A stretch of 64,000 bases of DNA from Lunularia cruciata (taxonomy: Eukaryota > Streptophyta > Marchantiopsida > Lunulariales > Lunulariaceae): contig OX419761.1 in the NCBI GenBank assembly GCA_948567375.1, positions 23,438,501-23,502,500 of the forward strand, in the 5' to 3' direction. Shown here one piece after another: positions 22,420-35,702 of the stretch. The notes beneath the pieces were generated by a model. It saw only the letters and a list, made by a program, of their open reading frames with translations. It did not search any database and was not told the DNA's origin. The position numbers and the translations under genes were made by a program. How positions within the stretch are numbered: position 1 is the first letter of the stretch; every line of letters starts with the position of its first letter.

Positions 22420-22832
22420 TGTAAAAGACCAAGACCAAAGAGAGAAATAGAAGAATGGAAGCTCACATTGGGAGGCTTGAATGAGGGAAAACTCCAAATG
22501 CCTAGCATGAGCTTTGGCTTTGGTATTTATAGGTAGCATACAAAGCCCTTGCGAAGCTTCCTTGAGCCGCTTTCTTGGAGTGCAAGCCAAGTTAACTAGG
22601 AAGCTTCTTAAGAAGCTTCCTTCTAGAAGTCACCTACTTGGCGTGCAAGCTAAGCTAATGTGAAGCTTCTAGAAGTTTTCTTCTAGAAACTACCTGCTTA
22701 AGGTGCAAGTTAACTAGTTTGGAAACTTTTGAAGAAGCTTCCAAGATGCTTTTAGAATATTCTAGGCTAATTTGACTTATTATCTACTTTGTTAACCTTA
22801 CTAACTACGTCGCTAAACTCCATATTGTTACA
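22420..22832 (-). repeat. Family A 5' LTR (right)
   Basis: 413 bp, TGTAAAAGACC...CATATTGTTACA. In minus sense the U3 carries the HSE motif GAA-GC-TTC-TA-GAA (22662-22674) and AAGCTT palindromes, then a TATA box at 22531-22524, then R/U5 ending at the primer-binding site. This is the promoter LTR of the element. Confidence 0.92.
22524..22531 (-). promoter_or_regulatory. TATA box of the family A promoter LTR
   Basis: Minus-strand CTATAAATACC, about 105-110 bp before the LTR inner end and downstream of the heat-shock-type motifs. Confidence 0.6.
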
Positions 22833-22837
22833 AAATG

Positions 22838-25800
22838 TGTTAACATCAATTAGCACATTTGTACATAATTTATTTTTTATTTAAATATTTATATTAAAAA
22901 ACATAATAATTATATTTTTTATTTTAAATTAAATCTATTAATATAATTTTCACAAAATTTACAATAAAAATTAACCTGAGGAGTCTTTCTAGTAGTTTAA
23001 AATAGCAATAATAACCAGTGAAATTTGAAAAGACTAAAACATGAAAGAGAAAAATATTTCTAGATTCATGATATAATTTTGAGAATAGTTTTATCTAAAA
23101 AATAAAGAAATAAATTGAGATGAATCCACTCTTTGCAACTCAAGTAAAACCCATGCACTCCTTGTAGTGCTCATGTACCTTGATGAAAGCCAAAATTTAT
23201 ATGGTTATGAAAGTCATATAATAGTAATCACTAGTATATTTGACTATAAATTTTTCTTATAAAATTAAAAATAATAAAAAAATTTCTTTCAAAGCACAAG
23301 GAATACAATGCTAGTTTGATGCCATGCCAAAGATTTATAGAGTATAAAATCTCCTTAAAATCAAGTCATAAAATGCAGGCTATATTATTCTATTTTCTGT
23401 GCAATGTACAATTTATGAGATTGAATGGAAGCATAAATACTGATTTTACACTCTAATGTTATAGGTTTTCATTGATCTGATCTTCCCTTGCTTAAATAGT
23501 TTCTCAAAATAGATCATTTTCATTGGTTAATGGATCTATCACTCCAAAATCAAGGAAGCAAAAATAAAAATGACATTTATTAGGACACAATCAAGGTTTA
23601 CTTTGCTCTTAACAAAAATATTTAAAAGACCTAAAGTACTTAGACAATGTTCCAAAAAAAATCCTTGCAGTAATATCCACCGTGTAATTCATTGATAATC
23701 TATTTTGACAAAATTTTACATCCATCTTACTTAGATGATCTAGCTTGAATGCTCCAAGCAAAGTACCTTTGCAACAATATAAAGATGAAGAAAATCAAAC
23801 AAAAATAATGAACTAAACAAGGAGCTAGAAGCTATATTGTTGTTACCCTTGGTTTCTAAAGTAAAAGCTCCAATTGGATAAAAAAAATAATCTGTCCTTT
23901 CTTTTACTTACTCATCATGTATAGAGAAACTTAAATATGTATTGGATATAGATAGAACTTGGTACAAGAAATCTAACTTGGTACAAGAAATGGAAAAGAA
24001 CTATCTTCAAGAGAACAAGGAGGTTTCTTGATAAATATCTTGGAATATTCCAAATATTGGGGAGATGGAGATGAGGGAGAAGCAAATTCTAGAATTTTAA
24101 AAAATGTTGTCCTCAATATATTTGCACTTCCAATCAAATTTTTTTATGCTTGTTGAAACTCTAGTTGTCTTACTTGGCTTCTTGCTAATAGAGTTAAGTA
24201 GAGATGCTTGTTAGAGCACAAATCAAATTTGTTGAAGCTCTTGGTGTGTATGTAGAATTTCTTTGCTAATGGGGTTAGATGGAGATGGAAAGCTATGTCT
24301 GTAGTACTTCACCTATGACATTAAATTATAACATTTATGTAAGATTGAAATGGAGAATACATGGTGATGAGAAGAAAAAATTTGTTCAAAACAATTTAGA
24401 GTAGGATTGAATGCAAAAGTTCATCATTAGAGGTTGAAGCTATCAATAAAAAAATCTTTTTTGGAGTAGAGTTTAGAACGAGATGAATCAAAATTTTTGC
24501 TCTTACTAATGTACTAGTTGGTTTTGTAATCCTTGGACCTACAAGAGGAGGAGTTCTAATCCAAGTGGTCCAACTTGCATTCTTACTTTACCAATTTTAG
24601 ATATTGAAATAGAATTGTCTGAGCTGATAGAGCAAAGAATAGATATGAAGATCAATATGGTGCATTTGTGAGAGAAAAAAGCTTGAATCTTGCAAGAAGT
24701 CATAGAAGGTATGTCCACTACCTACCAAGGGATATTGGACCTCAAGAGCAAGCTCAATATAACAAACCACTTGCTTTTGGTATGGAAGCAATGCTTATCT
24801 TACAATATTTTGCTCATGACCTCAAATGATAGAAGTAGGGAGAGTGAGCATAAAAAGGATTGCTTTTGAGACCTAGAATGGTAGCACTCCTCTAAAAGAT
24901 AAAGGAGTGCTAAAGAAAGGAGGCTAACTTGTACTTGGGTGAAAGGAGAACGTTCATACATAGGGGAGGCTGAAATACTAGCTCAACAAAAGAAACAAAC
25001 TAGATTTTAAAAAACATAGATGTACTTTGTGAGTAGAAGCACTACATCAAGTAGAATTTCTAACAATTCTAAGAGCAAGACCAAAGGAAGAAGCTTGGGA
25101 TAAGAGATATTTCTATTTCAACCACTCAATCCACACATGAGATATAATGGTCGATGTTCCAAGCAAGAGATCAAACATCATAGTAGGAATATTAATTGCC
25201 TTGAATACATCATTGATAAAGAAACTAAGTAGAAGAAGAAGACAAAGAAGAAGAAGGAAGCAAGAAAACTGAAAGTCAACGTGGTTGATGGCTGTTATAG
25301 CACAAGATGCTTTCCACAAAGCATCCAAGATTGAGGTGAGCACTGTCAAGGTGATCCCTAAATGGATACACCCTCAACTATGTGTTAGTGGATGGTGGTT
25401 GAAAGGTAATTAAAATTTCCAAATTTCTGCTTATTCAAGTCATTACTTCTACAATAAAAATCAATGATGACTTTAATAAATAATAATGCTTTCTATTTTT
25501 AGCAATATCTTTCTTTAAGTTTGATAAATCTCAAATATTCAAAAGATAGCATTTAATACATAAAAAATACAATAAAATTTGATATAAATTAAATTATATA
25601 AATTTAAATTTAAATAAAATTAAAATATCCAATATATATAGAAAAAAATATTTATATTAATGATAATAGTTAAAAATAGTAAATTATCTAAAAAAAATCC
25701 TCTTTATACATCCCTTCAGATATATTTATATAGATATCTACTTTGATTGTATTTATACAAAAAGTAAAGTCAGGAAAAGATAAATTTTGTCTCAAATGTT

Positions 25801-26198
25801 TTGTATTTCTTAAAGCTAAAAATCCTTCATATCTATAATCAACTCAATATCTTAGATTCCTTTGCATTTAGCTATTCTATTCTTAAAACATAAGGTTAAA
25901 TAAAAGCCACTCTCAATGATTATACAAGCTGTAGTTCAAATTGGTTCCTTATATAAGTTCTCCTAATGGACACATGTACAACAAATTATATTTGAGATCT
26001 TAAGCTCTATCATTTCTCCAATTAGCCATTGTCTCTCTATTATTTAATAGGTATTTATTTTTTAGTGTCCTAAATTTCAAAGTATAAAAACTATTTTGAA
26101 TATGGAAGAAAAGGGTGGTGGAGAACCAAGCAATATCTAAGATGAAACCATCAGAACCATTCAAACTATTTATTTAGCTTTTTGTCTTGGCTCTTTGG
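22838..26198. other. AT-rich region without a recognisable gene
   Basis: Long A/T-rich tract with no domain I can name. One minus-strand frame at 25349-25113 encodes a leucine-rich hydrophobic stretch, but nothing around it supports a gene. 25560-25700 is extremely AT-rich. Confidence 0.5.
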
Positions 26199-26203
26199 AG
26201 CTT

Positions 26204-29200
26204 TGTGATTACCCATTGTCAACCAAAAATTGTCATAACGGTAAGTAATAGGTCATTCCCTTGAGAATATGTGTTTGAATTTACTAGATTTGAGAAGAAG
26301 TATCACTATTTTAGTTCTTTATTGTCATTTATTTAACCTTTTGGGAAAGACCACTTCCAAAAGAGGGTAATGTCACCAATTGAGGCACACTATGGCAAAT
26401 GGAAAACTAAAAATCACTTTCACAAGAAATAAGTTCAAACTATTTCTTGAAGGTGATAATTCAATCAACTCCAAAGGGGTTGCTTCATTACAAAGATATT
26501 TGACTCCAAGGTTGCATGTCCTACCTTCCCATAAGGCACAACCCATATGGCAGTTCATATTGATAGTAGGATTTTGCTTTCTGATTCTGTGGTATTTTCA
26601 ACACTACAACTCATTTATGATCTATCAAGGCATTGATCTACTCCTTCAATAGATTCAAGGATCCCAAACCTTAATCACAAGAGAAAACTATCACTCTTAC
26701 TCAAGCACTTGGGTTTCTATTGCAAAGTTCTTCATCACTACTCACCATAGACATATAATCAACCATCTGAATTTAAGCAAAAGTGACAAATGAATTTTGG
26801 CCCTTTTTCTTTATTCACAAACAAAGGATTGAATGGATTATTTAAAATAGGCCAAGGCCTTATATAATCTTCCTACTCCAAGCTGAATAAATTTAATGGT
26901 TGAGAAAAGCCAAAGATCTTCTTGGCTCATCCTCAATGGACATTGAGAATCCTTTCTTTGTCTCAATCTTATCTATTTGCCTATATGTTAATTAGGCACC
27001 TTACACACGTCAAGGAATGTATCAATTCTTCCTTGAAGACAAATTAAAAGTTTGTGTCCTTTGGTCTTATCATTCCAAAGGTTACATCTATGAATGTCTA
27101 CAACTATGAAGGCCTTCTTCCTACTCCAAAGATCCTATAATTATGAAGAACTTCTTTCAATGAAGTGTCCTTGGCATAAAGTACTACTACAAAGAACTAC
27201 CTTTGCCATTACAAATTCTAATAAGGAGATTGGCCCTCTCATTATTGTTGGCTGTGCCCAAGAGGTAGGTATCACAAGTTTTTGTGAAGTTTCTATCTAT
27301 GTATTCCTAAGTATAACTACTAGTTGGTCCATCCGTTCACCTTTGTACTTCTTTCCTTCCAACTTCTGCATATTTAGCTTCACCTCATATAATTTGGTCA
27401 TCTCAATCATACCTTGAGCTACCCATCCATTAGTCCTACTAATTGGTCCCAAGCTTGCTCTAGTTTGCTTGAGGATATTTGCTTTCTCCTCCTCCAAATA
27501 GTTGTTTAAGTCTTCCCTTGCTTCTTTATCTCCACCAACATTTGGAGTCAATTGGCTGCATTATCCTCTTTCTCCTTCTCCAACTCTTTTTCCAGCCCTT
27601 CAAGTCATGTGGCTACCTCCTTTTGATACTCAAACATCTGTACTTTTTCAAGGTGACTACCCTTTTCTCCAACTCACCTCAAATGCTTACTAGTTCTTTA
27701 TCTTTGGCCTTTAATTGGTCTTTGTATCCAAGTTGCATGTTATTCCTTTTGATTCAAAGGTATCATAATTCAAATTGGATCCTTTGGAGTTCTTCTTTTT
27801 GTTTCTTATGCTCAACAATTAGGAAGCAGCTCTATCTCTTTATTTCAAAGTTCTCTTATGCAAGTGCATTCACACGCTTGGCCTCCTCTTATACAAGTTC
27901 CAAGTCCTTTTTATCTTCTCCTTCCATTTGTCTTCTTTTGCCTTCCAAGTGTAAATTACCTTTTATAGTCTCCAAATAAGCATGGTCCAAATATAGTCCA
28001 AATATGATCACCTACATATGGGTACACTTCTTGATACAGGGGCAAAATGAGGTCCACCATCTAGAAAGCCAAACCTACCAAATTTATGACAAATTTAGCA
28101 ACATCCCTATTCTTGTGGTAGCTTCTCTTCTCACTTTAGGCTACACTCTACTCAAAAGGGCAATTTCCATCTTCCTTTCAACTTCTTGCTCCTATCTTTT
28201 GGCCTATGATGTCTTCCACTTTGAAAGGCTTTTTTTGCTCTTCCTTTGGGGTATCTTTTTCTTGGATGGAGCTAGGTGTTTCTTTGTGCCAAATTTGTGT
28301 TTCTCCTTGATCCTTGGTCTTGTCTTCAACTTGGTCTAATTCTTGCTCTTTTGGATTTAGGGCAGATTGTGCATCTTTGTACTGCTCCCTTCTTTTTGAG
28401 TTTGATGTAGAATCTTTTAGGGTGAAGGAATCCTCTTCTTCTTCTTGCTCCTTGTCTTTCTCATCTTCTATGTCCTCCTCCTCCAAAGATACATCTATGA
28501 CTTGAGGATTCTTCCTTGGTCTCTTAGGTAGGTGGTTTTGAGAGCTTGATGAAGTCATCCTCTTTTTCTTTTTCCACTGGTATAAACTCACTTGCTCCTA
28601 CATATTTGGCATTGGAAACTTGACCCTTCTTAATGAGTATCTTTCCTTTGGATTGCAAATTGGAATACCCTATTGGATGGAAATGACCAGGGAACTTACT
28701 ATGCTTCTCCTTTGTCAATAATTTGAGCTCCATGTAGAAATGTATGCCAAAGGGAGCTAAGTATGTTGCTCCACCATCCTCCTTGAACTCTTTGTGTAGG
28801 CACTTCATATACAAGTAGAACATGTTTGCCCAATTTATTGGCCCTCCTTGGTACATATACTTGAAGAAGATTGCTTGGCTATTGTTGAGGTAGGTTGTTA
28901 TCTTTAGCAAGAAAAACATTAATGACTTCACAACCATCCTCCAAGTTGGGTCTTTATAACTACCCATCCTCTAGCCTTTGTTGGAAGACCTATTTTTTAT
29001 GAAGGATGTAGCAATTTGGTCACTCAGCTCCTTGTTAGCAGGGCCAAACTTTGTGTCTAAATTCATGCTTCCAAGTGGGCCTACCTCTACATCAAGGACA
29101 TTCTTCTAATTTTCCTTGGTCTAGGCATAAGGGTTCCTTTTAGATCTCATGTGGTTCTATTCTTTGTTCCCTTCATCTCATAGATGATGGTGAACATTGA

Positions 29201-29820
29201 ACATTGAAATCCTTATTCCAAAGCAAGAAAGAGAAGTGCTTGCTTTGGATGAAATTACTCATATAGTAAATTGCACACTTGTTTATTATTGTGTTAAAAA
29301 GGATGGCTTCAAGGATGATCCTCATAGGTTCTTGACAATCAACATTTTCCCTACTGGATGTGGAGGTGAAAAACAAACAACTATGAAGGATTGTGCAAAG
29401 AACTAAAATTTTTTGGTTTGCTACTCACTGTTTGGCTTTGAGACTAAGAAAAGTGGGGAGTCACTTTATACACATGCAAGCCCCTTGCTGAATGCCAATG
29501 GTATTTGGCAATAATTTTTTATCTAGGTGGTGGTGCATTCAATTTTACTATATGATCTTTGGGTCTAAAAGTCCTTTGCACTTGACTCCTTTGACTCTAA
29601 CCACCCAACCATTTGGACAAGATCCTTTCAACATTCTTCCTTTAGAGTGCCTTTGGCTTTGTACTTGTTTCCTTTGTACTAATGTATGTACAAAAATAAT
29701 TCTAAAGGAACTCAACTAAGAGGTTTCAGTCCTCTAACAAGCAATTATCCTACCATGTTCTTATGAAAAAGAGAGAAGACAATAAAAAGAAACTTTTTCT
29801 GTAAAACTGTGTGCACCACA
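26204..29820 (-). mobile_element. Family P unit, copy 3 (3.62 kb, TSD agctt)
   Basis: Plus-strand ends TGTGATTACCC and TGTGTGCACCACA, flanked by agctt at 26199-26203 and 29821-29825. The left-end block (ACGGTAAGTAATAG, then GGAAAGACCACTTCCAAAAG) aligns with copies 1 and 2, but this copy is more diverged. It lies in AT-rich DNA and is not inserted in a known element. Confidence 0.83.
27297..29150 (-). pseudogene. Family P protein, copy 3
   Basis: Minus strand. The W/F-rich domain (28967-28524) reads SYKDPTWRMVVKSLMFFL, SQAIFFKYMYQGGPINWANM and PFGIHFYMELKLL, clearly the same domain as copies 1 and 2. A basic then Asp/Glu-rich linker follows (28591-28178). A C-terminal coiled coil (27980-27297) contains LYEVKLNMQKLEGKKYKGE and LVVILR, matching LHELKLLVQE...LLIQLR of copy 2. 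Stops and frameshifts interrupt it. The most conserved part across copies is the FF...PINWA segment. Confidence 0.65.
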
Positions 29821-29825
29821 AGCTT

Positions 29826-30703
29826 GATACACTCATTCAAATTATTAAATCCAAGGTTTAATCAAACTTATGGATTTAGAATCTTAGCCTTTACTATACT
29901 TAATTGATTAAGTTTATCCTTGTCCTTATATTTAGTTGTTAGTTCATCCCAAGGAACCTTTTTCCTTGTTTAACTTGCTAAATTCCCCTTTAATATTATG
30001 TTTGTTAATAAAAAGGTGTATGATTATGATTGAAAGGTGTATGATTGAGGATGATTGGTGCTTTACTTTCAAAGTTCCATTGTATACAAAAAGAGTCAAA
30101 ATATTGCAATTATGATAAAATATCTCAAGTTTATGGCACAATATTTACTAAAATATACTAGTTTGAATGAGTTTCTAATGAGACATACCTTTGCAAACAA
30201 AGAAAGATTCATTAACAAGAAATCAATGTTAAAATTCTTTATACACATCCTTTGATTTTGAGTATGTTTGAGGATAAATGCAAAAAATATATTATCTCTT
30301 TTCAATTTTGAGTGAGAAAATAGGTGCATGGTATTAAATACCTTCATTGATATTGAAAATTTTTATCTCAAAACATTATGAATTTAGAATCAACACTAAA
30401 AAGTGAAAAAGATAGAACTTCCTTAATAAGGAGGTATCTCAATTACAAATAGAAATAATGCATTACTTGTCTTTCACCCAAGAGATACTTCCAGTGAAAA
30501 ATTTGTATAGATGCACCATTTACTAGAAGAAGAAGAAGTTATAGCAAGCATCATCAGAAATAAAACTCAAAAGGAAATCTCACACTCATTCTTCATTTAG
30601 TTAAGGTAGGGATTCTAGCCTCCTTAGGGGTCTAGGACCTTTTCCTTACAAGAAATTAGGAAATATTCCAAGGTCAAGTCAAATATATCTAACTTAATCT
30701 AAG
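29826..30703. other. AT-rich region without a recognisable gene
   Basis: AT-rich sequence between two elements. Short frames on both strands resemble nothing known. Confidence 0.45.
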
Positions 30704-30708
30704 TGTTA

Positions 30709-31329
30709 TGTAATGTCCAAGAATAGGAGAAACCCCAAGAGAAACCCCAAGAGAAACACAAGAGAAGAAAGACAAGAGAAACACAAGGCTTTATCCCTCA
30801 ATACTCTGATGCTCCAAAGGAGACTTGTCTTTATTATATAGCAAAGAGGATCCGTTCAAAGGGAGTTTCATCCTTTGATCAAATACATGGATTGGTGATA
30901 TCACAATGACCTCTCCCCTTAGATTAGTTGCATGGATTGATGACATGTCAATCCTTGTCTTATTTGGTTGGTCAAACAAGTTTGATTGAAGGGAATCTTA
31001 AGGGAAATATTCATGTAAGAAGCTTAGAATAGCATAGGTAAGGTATAGTTGGAAAGTTCTTGATGAGAAAAAGAAAGGAGTAAGAAAGGAACACTTTTTT
31101 CCCCAAGAGGAGAGGAATCTTTCATTTATTGAGGCCTAATTCATCTATTTAGGCCTCCAAAATTGGCAATGAAGTTTTCAAGGTGTTTTTGGCATATTCC
31201 CTATTAATAAAAATATTCTTTTGGTGACATCTCTATATGATCTACTCAGAATATCATATATAAAATCCCTCAAGATATTACTAAGCCAATTTCCACCTCT
31301 AGATAATATGTCTAGCTAATCATATTACA
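30709..31329 (-). repeat. Family B 3' LTR, copy 1
   Basis: TGTAATGTCC...CATATTACA on the plus strand. It is homologous to the solo LTR at 46620-47195 and borders a polypurine tract on its right, so it is the 3' LTR of a minus-strand element. The left flank (tgtta) has no partner because the element's right end is lost. Confidence 0.8.
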
Positions 31330-31345
31330 AACCTCCCCCTTTTAA
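31330..31345 (-). promoter_or_regulatory. Polypurine tract, family B copy 1
   Basis: Minus-strand TTAAAAGGGGGAGGTT immediately before the LTR start TGTAATATG. The equivalent in copy 2 (50237-50252) is TAAAACGAGGGAGGTT. Confidence 0.75.
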
Positions 31346-31349
31346 GATG

Positions 31350-33240
31350 CAATGTTCTTGTTGTAAATCTTTTGCTCAAAAGATTTCATTAACATTGATG
31401 CATTGGTCAAGTCAGAAATGGGTTCCCAATGTGGCATCATATAGTGGGTACACTTTCCAATGTACAAGATATTCTACATGCAAATGGCAAGTACCACAAA
31501 TGTATTTATGGAGGATGCATTTGACTTTATATTCCTTTGTGCCATCAATGAGTGTTGGACAAGGTCTAACTTCTTGTATGGAAGGAAAATAGTGCGGTTG
31601 GAGTGCATATTTGCATAGAAAGGAAATATGGAACATTGGATGGATCTTCATGTGTGGTGGTAGCTCAAGGTGATAGGCCACTGTACCAATTTGATAGATG
31701 ATGGGAAAACACCCAATAAAATGAGGTCTGAGCTTTTGAAGGCTAAGTAATGTAAGGTTTGATTATGGACAAGCACACTTGATCTCCAATGCTAAACTCC
31801 ATGTGCCTATGATATGCATTTGCATATTTTTCTATTGATTTTGGGCTATTTTCAATATGTGCGTGGCATACACCTTGTTGGATTCTAGAAACAAAAGTAT
31901 TGACAATGGAAACTTTTAGAGGTGTGAAAGGGTGTCTCCATACTTGAGGAAGAATGGTGTGACATGTTATAGATGTATTCATTGAATTATCATAGGAAAA
32001 TTCCACTAGTGGAAGTAAGGTGTCATGTGAGCCGGCCTGTCTCTCACTCAGGATGAACCTCTGATGGCTATTATGGTAGCGCACCATGGACTAAGAAGGC
32101 AAGGAACCCAAACTCCATCATACTCCTCCAAGGCTAACACTCCAAGACTCAAGACATTGCTCACTAGAGAACTCAATGAGAGAGATAGTTGCAAATGAAA
32201 GGATGATGAGTACCTCCTTACCCCTTGTTTATATACTTGTGAAATAGTTACGTACCAAAGTTACTAATTACCGTAGTAACTCAAGTTACTAGACTAAAAG
32301 TCAAGTAAAGTCAAAAAGTAGAAAGGAATATCCATTCACATGGGCATATTCCCCTTATCTTGACCCAACCACTAAAGCAAGGATTCCTTCACATGGGCTA
32401 TCCTTGGACTAAAGAAGAATCCAAAACAAAAAGGCTTGTGGGCCCAAGAGTTCTCAACTCTTTCCCCAAAGCCAAACACCTAGGAATAATACCAAGTCAA
32501 CACACTAAAATCCAAAATAGTGGTGCTCATCTTTTCTACTTCCTCTAAAGTAAGGTCCCATCTATCTTAGCTATGACTAACTTTAGCTAACCATGACTAA
32601 TATAGAACCATCTTTTATCTCTATATAAATAATATCTCTTAAGTACTTGTAATACCAAGCTAAATATCACAATACCACACACATGCACAAATGGGTGTTA
32701 CAGTCCTACCTTTATTGCTCTTCTACGGTGAAGCCTCGGAGCAGGTCTTTGATAGTGTAATTGGCCCACTCTATTTGTCCATTGGTTTGTAGATGGTATG
32801 CTATAGACATGTCAAGTTTGGTTTTGAAGATGCCAAAGAGTATTATCCAAAAGAAACAAGTGAATTTGATTGCTCGGATTGATGATGAGCACTTGAGATA
32901 GGCCATGGTGAGAAAAGACCGCAACTAAGTAAAATTGAGCTAATTGTGGAGCAAACACATCCTTGATCATAGGAATACACATGAATCATTTTGCTGAATT
33001 GGTCTACAAAGACTACAATGGAGTCAAAACCTAAAGTGGTCTTGGGCAATTCACAAACTAAATCCATGCTAACCTATTCCTAATGTTGTGTAGGAGTAGG
33101 GAGGGGTTGAAGGAGTCTTGGGAGAGCCTAATAAGAGGCTTTATTTTGTTGACAAAAGGTGCAACTTCAAACATACATATTGATGCTCATCTTGGGCCAA
33201 TAGTAATGATGTTTGATTACATCTAAGATCTTGTCTCCTC
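31350..33240 (-). pseudogene. Integrase and chromodomain, family B copy 1
   Basis: Minus strand, interrupted by the 665-bp repeat at about 32038-32702. A chromodomain (31545-31412) reads EYKVKCILHKYICG...YLVHWKVYPLYDAT, with Leu for the usual Trp after it. HLELPPHMKIHPMFHIS (about 31630-31680) is the integrase C-terminal module. Core pieces FKTKLDMSIAYHLQTNGQIE (about 32790) and FDSIVVFVDQFSKMIHVY (about 33000) show the catalytic domain. Many stops and frameshifts make it dead. Confidence 0.82.
32038..32702 (+). repeat. 665-bp solo-LTR-like repeat, copy 1
   Basis: TGTCTCTCACTCAGG...GGGTGTTACA, nearly identical to 40086-40751. In plus orientation a TATA box (TATATAAATA, 32622-32631) lies about 70 bp before the end, as in a U3-R-U5 arrangement. 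No clear TSD is present; if the start is 32026 (TGTGAGCC), a weak gtca/gtcc duplication is possible. It interrupts the family B integrase. Confidence 0.65.
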
Positions 33241-34690
33241 CAACATGACTTGCAATGGTAGAGTCATGACATTTTGCTAGGATGTTGGTTCTTAGGTTTG
33301 GATCATCTTGGATCTATAAATTACCATCACAAAAGGTGAGTCCTTGGGTATTGGTTACACCTTTGGATGATTGAGCATTTACAATTTATAGGTCAATCTT
33401 TATAGAAATAAGAATCCTTGGCAAGAATTCTAGGTTTATCTTGACCTCTACTACCAGATTGTTCACCATAAGCATTTGGGTAAATGCATCTACAAGTTGG
33501 TTCTTACTTTCCACATATGTGATTGTCATGTTGAACCATTATCTCCACTTTGCACAACAAATCTATTGGTGGGAAAGATATTTCTATGTCTTGAGGTAGA
33601 CTAAAGATTTGTGGTATCTCTCCACTAAAAATGCCTCCTTGCCAAGGTATTGCTTCCAATGCTTGGTTGCAAAGACAATAGTAAACTCATTTTATTCAAT
33701 GATATGCTCTATTGATAATTACTTCTAAGAGAATATGCAACTAAGTGTCATCCGTCATTCCATTCCTATTGTAAGATTGCTCTTATCGCAATGCTTGATG
33801 CATATGTAAGTAGCTTGATTGGACATTTTAGGTTATACCATTTCAAGTTTGGTGCATATTTCAATTCTTGGAAGACCAATTCTTGTATGGTTCCCCACAT
33901 CCACTTCTTCCCTTGCCAAGTAGAACCTTTAGGGGTAATGAGACCTTGGAGAAGTCTTTGATAAATTAATGATAGAACCTAGTCAATCCTAAGAAATCTT
34001 GAGTTGAATTTGATCTTTTGAAGCACCCTATTTTTTATGACATCTATTTTATCCATTGAAACTTGGATACTTTCTACACTTACTCTATGCCCAAGTAATC
34101 TACTTTAGATTTTCCAAACTTGTACTTTGAGACTTTGGCATACAATGTGTTTTGTCACAAAATTTGGATGACTTCTTGCAAATGTTGCTTGTGCTCCTTC
34201 ATTGTCCTATTATAGACTAAGATGTCATCAAGGAAAATGATAACAAACTTGTCCAAGTAGAGACAAAATATATCATTTATCAAACTCATGAAAGAGGCTG
34301 GTGCATTGGTGAGGCCAAACAATATAACAAGGTACTCAAAGTGATCATACCTTTTTTGAAAGGTAGTTTTGTGTTTGTCCTCCTCCGCAATCTTAATTTG
34401 GTTATAACCACTACATAGATCAAGTTGGTGAAGTGTTTTGCTCCATTGAGTTGATCAAAAAAGTCATCTATATGAGGTAATGGGTATTTTTCCTTCACCA
34501 TTTTTTGATTTAGGCCCCAATAGTGAATGCACATGCACATTGTGCCACCTTCTTTCTTCACAAACAAGACAAGAGCCCTATATAATGATATGCTAAGTTG
34601 GATAAATCCATTTTTGCAACATATCCTGATTTGAGCTTTGCATTCATCCAACTCAAGAGGTGATAGTCAATATGGTGCCTTACAAGGAGG
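33241..34690 (-). pseudogene. RNase H and reverse transcriptase, family B copy 1
   Basis: Minus strand. VIIFLDDILVY (about 34215-34245) keeps the catalytic Asp pair of the RT. Upstream, ALVLFVKKEGGTMCMCIHYW and KEKYPLPHIDDFFDQLNGA (34580-34450) are RT fingers. RNase H occupies about 33960-33450 in broken frames. It is decayed by frameshifts. Confidence 0.8.
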
Positions 34691-34699
34691 TGTCTTGCC

Positions 34700-35702
34700 A
34701 AGAAGTATATTGATTTTCTGATCTACTCTTCATTTTGATAGTAATCTTGAGGGTAAATCATCAAGAAAGACATCTTAAACTCATTCACCACATCTTTTAA
34801 ATTCTCAAGAATTTGTCCATCAAGTTTTGCACTTTGGACTTCTCTTATTAGACCCATGAGAGATCTATTTGTCTTACCAATAATTGTTATCCTTATGACA
34901 TAGAGAGATAGTTCTTGCCTTTGCAAACTTTCTCTATCTCCATCAATCTTCCATTGGCTACTTCTCATTATTTTCTTTCTTCAATTTACCATGGGATTGT
35001 AGTGCTCCATCCACAACATGCCTAAGATCACATCATAACAAACTAACCATATCACTCACCACTCAATTTCTTCTTGATACTCTCCTATAGAGTGCTACCT
35101 TTTTAGGTAACGACTCTATGATCTGTGTCTAGCCATTATGTAACTCTACTTCTACATTCTCAACCTTCTCTAGTTCCATCTCAAACATTATTGCAATAGA
35201 GCAAGACAAGAAAGTCTCTATTGTTCTAGGGTCTATCAATACACTCACTTGATTATCTTTTAATACTCCATTTACAACAATCAATTGTGCATTTTTCTTC
35301 CTCAACCTTTGCACTCTTTTTCTCTTCCTCTCCTCACTTTTACTGCTCTCCATTAAGCCAATAAGGCCATGAGGTACATTTACTAGTGTTCTTTGTTTTT
35401 TGATGTGATTTCAACATCCTCCACTTTAATGTGTCTCTCCAAGTTGTTCAAAGGTTGCTTATATGGAATCCGAGGGCCTTTAGGAAGTCAATCACGACAG
35501 TTGATGGCTATGTACACAACTTGGTCATAATTGTGACAATGTTTGCTTAAGCCTCTTCTACCCATAGGACTCTATCTCTCCTTTCTTTGACCTATCCCCA
35601 TTCTCCTTTAAATGATTGTGCTCCTTGGTCTTGGCAATAAATGTTGCCCAATTCCATAAGAATTGGTCCACCAAAGTGTGATGTTTTAACCCGATAGCAT
35701 TG
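34700..35702 (-). pseudogene. Protease, CCHC and 3' part of gag, family B copy 1
   Basis: Minus strand. VNGVLKDNQVSVLIDPRTIE (35280-35220) is the protease start; the expected D-S/T-G is D-P-R, so it is inactive. A knuckle relic near 35530-35490 reads CHNYDQVVYIAINC, where the second Cys and the His have both become Tyr. The element is cut by the TRIM at 35703 and no gag is recognised beyond it. Confidence 0.65.

Larger units (their letters stand above)
13490..22832 (-). mobile_element. Family A chromovirus, full-length copy with nested P unit
   Basis: Complete but dead Ty3/gypsy element on the minus strand, bounded by LTRs 13490-13900 and 22420-22832 and by the TSD aaatg (13485-13489; 22833-22837). 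In minus order: 5' LTR, primer-binding site, gag, CCHC, protease, RT, RNase H, integrase, chromodomain, polypurine tract, 3' LTR. A 3.73-kb family P unit (14762-18487) splits the integrase. Without it the element is about 5.6 kb, normal for a plant chromovirus. The LTRs differ at many positions, so the insertion is old. Confidence 0.93.

Noticed and set aside
25113-25349. Leu-rich minus-strand frame as a membrane protein gene
   Set aside because: The hydrophobic run comes from a GAAGAAGAAG-type simple repeat on the plus strand, and no other support exists.
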